Shown here piece by piece: positions 36,301-40,428 of a stretch of DNA of 40,428 nucleotides. Below the pieces are notes generated by a model. That model was not told the DNA's origin. It saw only the letters and a list, made by a program, of their open reading frames with translations, and searched no databases. The first letter of the stretch is position 1; every line of letters starts with the position of its first letter. The stretch is from NCBI RefSeq assembly GCF_009764265.1, contig NZ_RWIR01000008.1:1-40428 (forward strand), given 5' to 3'. The DNA is from Pseudomonas sp. PB101. Its GTDB lineage: Bacteria; Pseudomonadota; Gammaproteobacteria; Pseudomonadales; Pseudomonadaceae. The translations under genes and the position numbers were made by a program.

Positions 36301-39285
36301 GAGCACAACCGTCTGGTCCAGCAGACCAAGGACACCGTGCTCGATTCGGGTGACGTGACCTTCCTCAACGAGTGGCTGCTCAATCCGGTGGCAGCATTGC
36401 CAACCACCCAGGCCGAGTTCGATGCGCTGCAGTGGAATGGCGAGCGCTTGTTCCAGGCTGCCAAGTTCGGCACCGAGATGCAGTATCAACACCTGGTGTT
36501 CGAGGAGTTTGCGCGGACCATCCAGCCTAACGTTGACCTGTTCTTCGCTCCGACCCAGGTCTATGACGTCGACCTCGATCCCTCGATCGTCGCCGAGTTC
36601 GCCCACACCGTGTACCGGTTCGGCCACTCGATGCTGACCGAGACGGTCGATCGCTACGACATCGACTTCAACGTGGTGGGCGATCCGGCCAGCGCCAATC
36701 CCGATCAGCAACTGGGCTTGATCGCGGCGTTCCTCAACCCGTTGGCGTATGCCGCCAGTGGCGTGTCGCCAGAGGATGCGACCAGTGCGATCGTGCGCGG
36801 GGTGACCCGGCAAGCCGGTAACGAAATCGACGAGTTCGTCACCGAGGCGCTGCGTAACAACCTGCTCGGCCTGCCGCTCGACCTGCCGGCGATCAACATC
36901 GCCCGTGGCCGCGACGTAGGGATTCCTTCACTCAACGCGTTCCGTCGCGACATCTACAGCCAAACCGGTGACACCCAACTCAAGCCGTACAACAGCTGGG
37001 TCGACCTGGTGCAGCACCTCAAGCATCCAGAGTCGTTGATCAACTTCATCGCGGCCTACGGTACGCATGCCTCGATCACGTCGGCGATCACGATGGATGC
37101 CAAACGCGATGCAGCCCTGGCACTGGTGTTCGGTGGTGTGGGTGCCCCGGCTGACCGCCTGGACTTCCTCAACGGTACCGGTGCCTATGCCAACGTGACG
37201 CTGCCCGGCAGGGATGGAGTGCTGGGTACTGCCGACGACCTGAAGGGAGTGACGGTCACGGGCGTCGATGCTATCGATATGTGGATTGGCGGCCTTGCCG
37301 AACAGAAAACGCCGTTCGGCGGCATGCTCGGCTCGACCTTCAACTTCGTGTTCGAGAACCAGATGGAAAAACTGCAGGACGGCGATCGCTTCTACTACCT
37401 GGAGCGTACCTCTGGCCTGTCGATGAATGCCGAGCTTGAAAGCAACTCGTTCGCCAAGCTGATCATGGCCAACACCTCGGCCACGCACTTGCCGGGCCTG
37501 GTGTTCTCGACCCCGGGGCTCTACCTGGAAGTGGACCCAGGCAAGCAATTCAACGAAGGCCTGCTCGCGGTCGATCCACTTGGCCCGAACGGCGAACAGG
37601 TGGTGTTCCGCGACAACCCGCTGACCGTGGGCGCGGACACCAACTACATCCGCTACAGCGGTGACGAGCACATCGTGCTGGGTGGTACCGACGGCAACGA
37701 CATCCTCATCTCCAGTGAAGGCGACGACACGGTCTGGGGCGACGGCGGCAACGATCGCATCGACGGTGGTGACGGCAACGACCAGCTGCGTGGCGGCGCT
37801 GGCGACGACATCATCACCGACACCGGTGGTGACGATAACATCCAGGGTGGCGACGGCAACGACGTGCTGCACGGCGGCAATGGCGTCAACCTGATCATTG
37901 GCGGGTTCGGCAGCGACTTCATCGTCACCGGTGAAGACGCCTCCGAAGCGATTGGTGGCCAGGGCAACGACTTCATCCTGGGCAGCAAGGCCAACGAACA
38001 GGACATGGGTAACGAAGGCGACGACTGGATCGAGAAGGGCACCTCGGACGGTGCACCTGGTGACAACTTCGATCCGCTCGGCAACGATCCGGTGATCGGC
38101 AACGATGTATTCGTCGGCGGCAACGAGAACGATAAGTTCAACGGCGAAGGCGGCGACGACATCATGGTTGGCAGCCTCGGCTTCGGTGACCGCTATATCG
38201 GCGGCTCGGGCTATGACTGGGCGACCTTCAAGGATCTCGCCCAGGGCGTGACCATCGATTACAGCGACCGCTTCTTCGATGTGCCACCGATGCCGGGTTC
38301 GGGAGCCTCGGCGCTGGTGCGCTTCGACATCATGGAAGGCCTGTCGGGTTCGACACACGGTGACTTCCTGCGCGGTGATAACGAAGACGCGACATCGCTA
38401 CCTACCGCGGGTGCAACCGGCAGTGTGCTGACCAACATCAGTCTGATCAACGGCCTGTCCGATCTGCTGGCAGCCGGAGCGACGTTCTACGACGGCGGCA
38501 ACATCATCCTCGGTGGTAGCGGCAGCGACCTCATCGAAGGTCGCGGCGGTGACGACATCATCGATGGTGACAAGTGGCTGAACGTACGCATCAGCGTACG
38601 GGCGAACGCTGATGGTACCGGCGCGGAAATCGCCAGTTTCAACAGCATGGAGCCGCTGGTGCCGTTTATGCTCAACGGTACCTACAATCCGGGCCAACTG
38701 GTCGTCGTGCGGGAGATTCTGGCCGGCACTGACAACTTCGACACCGCGGTGTATTCCGGTAATGCGTCGGAGTACACCGTCACGCTCGATGGTAATGCCG
38801 TCGTCGTGACCGACCTGGTGGCGGGCCGTGATGGTGTCGATCGTCTGACGGGCATCGAGCGTCTGCAGTTCTCTGACCAGGCGCAGGCGACCGGAGTGGG
38901 CACCGCTGTGAACAGTGGACCTGTGGGGCGTCTGGCAATTCTCGACGCTACTACCGGTGCGCGTGACGATACGCCTGTCGCCGGTCAGTTGCTGCGGGTC
39001 AGCAGTCAGTCGATCCGCGACCTGGACAGCGTGAGTGCAACCAATGCGACCGGTGCGGTTACCGGTCCCGTGTCTTACTACTGGCAAGTCGAAAACGTTG
39101 CTGGCTCGGGTGTCTATGAAGACATCACCTTCGTCGCCGCAGGCGAGGTATCGCGGGCGATCGGCGCCACCTACCGGGTGGCGGATGATGTCGCCGGCCT
39201 GAACATCCGTGTTCGGGCGGTGTATCAGGATGGCAATGGCACGCTGGAGTTTGTCTCCTCGTCGGCGAACAACACACCGACGGCA
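30319..39285 (+). repeat. Internal tandem duplication of the peroxidase-RTX-Ig module
   Basis: Unit 1 (30319 to about 34866) and unit 2 (34867 to about 39285) align along their whole length. Both start with (R/K)SDL.FIL.QI.IAEA and proceed through DVLKDGV, WMTFFGQFFDHGLDLVTK, AHYIAGDGR, YRFGHSMLTETVDR, GGMLGSTFNFVFE, RTX repeats, LIEGRGGDD.IDGDKW, and VSYYWQ.E. Similarity is high in the peroxidase core and lower in inserts. This implies duplication of a complete secreted-peroxidase module inside one gene. Confidence 0.92.
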
Positions 39286-40428
39286 GGGCCAACCGTCACC
39301 GGGCTTGCAACACAGAACCAGGTGTTGACCGCCGACCCGTCGAGCATCATCGACGTCGATGGCCTCAGCAATCCGCAGTTCACCTTCCAGTGGCAGGTGA
39401 CCAACGGGGTTACCTTCGTCAACATCGCCGGTGCCACCGGCAGCACGCTTACGCTTGGCCAGGCTCAGGTCGGCAACCAGGTGCGCGTGGTGGTCAGTTA
39501 CGTGGATGACTTCGGTGTCGCTGAAAGCGTGCCGTCCGATGCCACGGCGCCGGTGGTCAACGTCAACGATGCACCGACAGGTGCGTTGCTGATCAGCGAT
39601 ACCACACCGACTCAAGGGCAGGTGCTGACCGCACAGACGGCCGCGATTGTCGATCCGGACGGCGTGGGCGCATTCAGCTACCAATGGCAGCAAGGTACCG
39701 GGACTACCTTCACCAACATCGCTGGCGCAACGGGCGTGAACTTCACTCCGGGTGCGGGGCAGATCAACCAGCAAATCCGGGTGATCGCGCGCTACACCGA
39801 TGGCTTCGGCACGCTGGAGTCGGTGACCTCTGCGGCGACGGCGCTGGTCGTGCTGCTGGGTGCGGTGCAAACGGGTGACGCCCTGGCGAATACCCTCAAC
39901 GGTACCGCCGCTAGCGATGTGCTGTTTGGCCTGGCCGGAAACGATACGCTCAATGGCCTGGGGGGTGTCGACCAGTTGTTTGGCGGCATCGGCAACGACG
40001 CTCTCAACGGCGGGGACGGCAACGACTTCCTCAATGGCGAGGACGGCAATGACGTGCTCAATGGCGGTGCGGGTAATGACCAGATGGTGGGTGGCATCGG
40101 CAACGATGGCTACATCGTCGATTCAGCCGGCGACCTGCTGGTCGAGTTGACGGGTGAGGGTGAGGATTCCGTACAAACCACGCTTGCCAGCTTCACGCTG
40201 GGCGCCAATGTCGAACATCTGCTCTACCTCGGAGCCGGCAACTTCGTCGGCACCGGCAACGCGTCGAACAACGTCATGACCGGTGGGGTGGGTAATGACC
40301 GCCTCAACGGCGGTGACGGCAACGACACATTACTGGGTGGCCTTGGCAACGACATCCTCACTGGCGGAGCGGGTAATGACCGGATGGTGGGTGGCGTCGG
40401 CAACGATGGCTACATCGTCGATTCAGTC
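30319..40428 (+). CDS. Giant RTX protein with two animal-type haem peroxidase domains (3' end outside window)
   Basis: The frame is open from ATG 30319 to the last base (3370 codons, no stop), so the gene is cut by the window edge. Peroxidase 1 (about 90-860) has distal GQFFDH with Gln180, Asp183, His184, then Arg447 and Glu450 (GDGRANE), proximal His571 (YRFGHSML) and Asn660 (LNLARGRD). Peroxidase 2 (about 1600-2370) repeats these as Gln1715, Asp1718, His1719, Arg1978, Glu1981, His2103, Asn2193. Both look catalytically complete by comparison with myeloperoxidase. Each is followed by RTX nonapeptides (about 930-1000, 1221-1245; 2455-2525, 2728-2753) and an Ig-like module (about 1416-1491; 2916-2980). 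Two more Ig-like modules (2989-3081, 3085-3181) and a C-terminal RTX block (3188 on) follow. No Sec signal is present; export by the adjacent type I system is inferred. It resembles PepA (PP_2561) of P. putida, of about 3600 residues. Confidence 0.93.
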   Translation, partial: MANFNKSDLEFILKQIFIAEANADGTSLSDLLPNSQVPFGLRTVDGSLNNLVTGQSEFGAADNAFPRLLEPSFLPDYVGTGTVFDPQPRIISNLIVDQTANNPAAYASAFDPGLDGVLNFGVVGAGNDDVLKDGVEIVSSPGLDGVFGTADDKDVFFFPNQSADAGLTAGFNSWMTFFGQFFDHGLDLVTKSATDLVFIPLQPDDPLFVPGSPTNFMVLSRAVRTAGADGVVGTADDGQSNTTSPFVDQSQTYSSHPSHQVFLREYVLNAAGDPVATGNLISNRDLGADGIFGTADDGAGDGMATWAVVKAQARDMLGINLTDADVHNVPLLATDAYGNFIRGPNGMPQVVIRVSNGADGIAGTADDVTQLVEGNRAAPISLTNAVSTGHAFLDDIAHNAAPVVVGGVLQADGDALVGNAQPTGPTGNNLTYDNELLDAHYIAGDGRANENIGLTTVHHVFHSEHNRLVQQSKDTILASGDLAFLNQWLADDVTAIPTTPAGIAALVWDGERLFQAAKFGTEMQYQHLVFEEFARTVQPQVDEFLAPNGYDTSINPAILAEFAHVVYRFGHSMLTETVDRFDPAFNPLLTDPNNPDSQLGLIAAFLNPLAFAGSGATADEAAGAIIRGVTRQLGNEIDEFVTEALRNNLLGLPLDLPALNLARGRDTGIPTLNEARRDMYGATGDSQLKPYISWADLVDHLKHPESLVNFIAAYGTHSSITSATTLADKRAAALALVFGGAGSPADRLDFLNSTGAWANVTQAGADGVVGTADDVTGVTITGLDDVDFWVGGLAEQKMPFGGMLGSTFNFVFETQLEALQNGDRFYYLSRTAGLNFGTELENNSFAKLIMLNSDVTHLSNTVFLTPTFTLEVNQANQFTGLGVGGHDDPTGGIMINGVEVVPLVIRDNPDTPGADTNYLQYTGEDHVVMGGTAGNDIIISGDGDDTVYGDAGNDRLEGGAGNDAVLGGDGDDIISDSFGDNRLEGNAGNDVIVAGSMFALGNLILGGDGQDFIITTEDITTTFGGQGDDFILGAKTNLPPTGNEGDDWIEKGTQDGAPGDNFSPLLNDDIIGNDIFVGGGGFDEMIGEGGDDIFVGSDAQDKMDGMSGFDWITYKNDKVGVTADLSLAALAQPHGNAPNQNAGVFNPVGASPASILDRFAEVEGLSGSSFGDVLKGDDVDADTIINHGGATGSALTNVALIRGLDQFLADAGLPVTGFATGNIILGGDGSDLIEGRGGDDLIDGDKWINVRIAVYAPGDVNHTGPEVASFDSMVDMIPFMIDGTINPGQLKAVREIMPGTSTGGAAFDTAIYSGVASEYTVTVDDRGTVDLADDVYTVTDSVAGRDGTDTLLHIERLQFSDEQQVLVPGLNAQPTGSPAVIDGNGGAIVVGDTLTVNVNALRDADNITAGNPLGLINSSVSYYWQFESTPGSGVFEDIILLPAGDLAFQSADGTTFKVSPDLAGLSLRVKAIYQDAHGTTEVLFSEPTGVVAPGTPVVPTAPVPVVDASAGGAGLHMVRSDLNFILDQIKIAEAEASGQDILSLIPNIRAPLGLRAVDGSNNNLMNLNGHNNTEFGAADNVFPRLSDPVFNPAEGVPAGFFGPGSPAVPGSSYAQNAGNVFDSQPRTISNLISDQTSNNPAAYAAAHDVGADGVLNFGAVGNDDVLKDGVRVVASPGLDGQFGTADDQDVYMFENTAADAGLSAPFNSWMTFFGQFFDHGLDLVTKGGSGTIFIPLQPDDPLFVPGGNTNFMVVTRATNLPGADGILGTADDIHEQTNTTTPFVDQNQTYSSHPSHQVFLRSYDLTADGPVANGRLITNRDLGADGTYGTADDVEIGGMATWKVVKAQARDVLGINLTDADVGNSPLLATDAYGNFIKGPNGFPMVVMRGADGIGGTADDVLVEGDPTSPISLTTAVRTGHQFLVDINNNAAPVIVGGVLQADTDALVGNAQPTGPAGNNLTYDNELLDAHYIAGDGRVNENIGLTAVHAIFHSEHNRLVQQTKDTVLDSGDVTFLNEWLLNPVAALPTTQAEFDALQWNGERLFQAAKFGTEMQYQHLVFEEFARTIQPNVDLFFAPTQVYDVDLDPSIVAEFAHTVYRFGHSMLTETVDRYDIDFNVVGDPASANPDQQLGLIAAFLNPLAYAASGVSPEDATSAIVRGVTRQAGNEIDEFVTEALRNNLLGLPLDLPAINIARGRDVGIPSLNAFRRDIYSQTGDTQLKPYNSWVDLVQHLKHPESLINFIAAYGTHASITSAITMDAKRDAALALVFGGVGAPADRLDFLNGTGAYANVTLPGRDGVLGTADDLKGVTVTGVDAIDMWIGGLAEQKTPFGGMLGSTFNFVFENQMEKLQDGDRFYYLERTSGLSMNAELESNSFAKLIMANTSATHLPGLVFSTPGLYLEVDPGKQFNEGLLAVDPLGPNGEQVVFRDNPLTVGADTNYIRYSGDEHIVLGGTDGNDILISSEGDDTVWGDGGNDRIDGGDGNDQLRGGAGDDIITDTGGDDNIQGGDGNDVLHGGNGVNLIIGGFGSDFIVTGEDASEAIGGQGNDFILGSKANEQDMGNEGDDWIEKGTSDGAPGDNFDPLGNDPVIGNDVFVGGNENDKFNGEGGDDIMVGSLGFGDRYIGGSGYDWATFKDLAQGVTIDYSDRFFDVPPMPGSGASALVRFDIMEGLSGSTHGDFLRGDNEDATSLPTAGATGSVLTNISLINGLSDLLAAGATFYDGGNIILGGSGSDLIEGRGGDDIIDGDKWLNVRISVRANADGTGAEIASFNSMEPLVPFMLNGTYNPGQLVVVREILAGTDNFDTAVYSGNASEYTVTLDGNAVVVTDLVAGRDGVDRLTGIERLQFSDQAQATGVGTAVNSGPVGRLAILDATTGARDDTPVAGQLLRVSSQSIRDLDSVSATNATGAVTGPVSYYWQVENVAGSGVYEDITFVAAGEVSRAIGATYRVADDVAGLNIRVRAVYQDGNGTLEFVSSSANNTPTAGPTVTGLATQNQVLTADPSSIIDVDGLSNPQFTFQWQVTNGVTFVNIAGATGSTLTLGQAQVGNQVRVVVSYVDDFGVAESVPSDATAPVVNVNDAPTGALLISDTTPTQGQVLTAQTAAIVDPDGVGAFSYQWQQGTGTTFTNIAGATGVNFTPGAGQINQQIRVIARYTDGFGTLESVTSAATALVVLLGAVQTGDALANTLNGTAASDVLFGLAGNDTLNGLGGVDQLFGGIGNDALNGGDGNDFLNGEDGNDVLNGGAGNDQMVGGIGNDGYIVDSAGDLLVELTGEGEDSVQTTLASFTLGANVEHLLYLGAGNFVGTGNASNNVMTGGVGNDRLNGGDGNDTLLGGLGNDILTGGAGNDRMVGGVGNDGYIVDSV
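39880..40428 (+). repeat. C-terminal RTX repeat block with a 300-nt (100-residue) super-repeat
   Basis: Runs of GGxGxDxLx nonapeptides (for example NGGDGNDFLNGEDGNDVLNG) form a calcium-binding beta roll. A larger unit repeats exactly 300 nt apart: GCGGGTAATGACC occurs at 40069 and 40369, each followed by a MVGG(I/V)(G)NDGYIVDS segment. Between them lies a non-RTX strand segment (LVELTGEGEDSVQTTLASFT and LGANVEHLLYLGAGNF). The pattern continues past the window edge. Confidence 0.88.

Noticed and set aside
36120..36360. A possible assembly artefact (collapsed or chimeric duplicate) explaining the near-identical patch.
   Set aside because: The patch contains several scattered silent and a few coding differences between copies and both copies keep an intact frame with distinct flanks; still, long-read confirmation would be decisive.
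34600..36813. A long open frame on the minus strand (737 codons), and others at 31309-32469, 33316-34410, 36928-38358 and 38398-39870.
   Set aside because: They are antisense to the RTX peroxidase, which shows coherent domains throughout; high-GC codon bias commonly opens the opposite strand. Their translations show no domain.

Overview
The window looks like chromosomal DNA of a Pseudomonas species, most likely of the P. fluorescens/P. putida side of the genus. The main reasons are the gene order folD - tRNA-Arg/His/Leu/His - tig - clpP - clpX - lon - hupB - ppiD, the high-GC codon use, and many short palindromic elements with the core GTAGGAGC(G/C)(A/G)GC..GCTCC(T)AC, typical of Pseudomonas REP sequences. 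The identification rests on gene order and protein resemblance read by eye; no database search was run.

Layout. 1-9.5 kb is a mosaic of metabolic and envelope genes: a thiolase + SDR pair, a DUF1993 protein, the serine/threonine symporter sstT, an MFS exporter convergent with an nhaR-type LysR regulator, a tiny lipoprotein followed by a TerC-family membrane protein, a 53-residue membrane peptide, a C39-peptidase-like lipoprotein that has lost its catalytic residues, and two small Asp/Pro-rich disordered proteins. 9.5-11.6 kb holds pbpG (murein endopeptidase) and folD. 11.7-12.4 kb is a four-tRNA operon in which the tRNA-His unit, including its terminator, is duplicated. 12.7-21.3 kb is the protein-quality-control block tig, clpP, clpX, lon, hupB, ppiD, with a sigma32-like promoter before lon and a degenerate tRNA-like relic between hupB and ppiD. 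21.4-24.8 kb carries a DUF2242 lipoprotein, a very small acidic protein, and a two-gene unit made of a nitrilase-fold protein without its catalytic Cys and Lys plus an AraC-type regulator. 24.9-25.2 kb is a cluster of REP palindromes.

The last 15 kb is the most distinctive part. A type I secretion operon (ABC transporter, HlyD-type adaptor, TolC-type outer-membrane factor; 29648 to 25235, minus strand) is divergent from a giant plus-strand gene that starts at 30319 and stays open to the window end (3370 codons, no stop). That gene encodes a secreted RTX protein with two complete animal-type haem peroxidase domains. It arose by tandem duplication of a ~1.5 kb-codon module (peroxidase + RTX + Ig-like), and each peroxidase carries five matching Asp-rich GADGxxGTADD inserts. 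The protein resembles the two-domain peroxidase PepA (PP_2561) of P. putida KT2440, whose inserts were described as a calcium-binding motif, so the class is known although little studied. The two 670-bp-separated divergent units form a complete cargo-plus-exporter system.

The most useful second looks are: the near-identical patch between the two peroxidase copies (possible gene conversion), the long leader with a possible 34-codon ORF before the peroxidase gene, the two predicted pseudoenzymes, and the tRNA relic.
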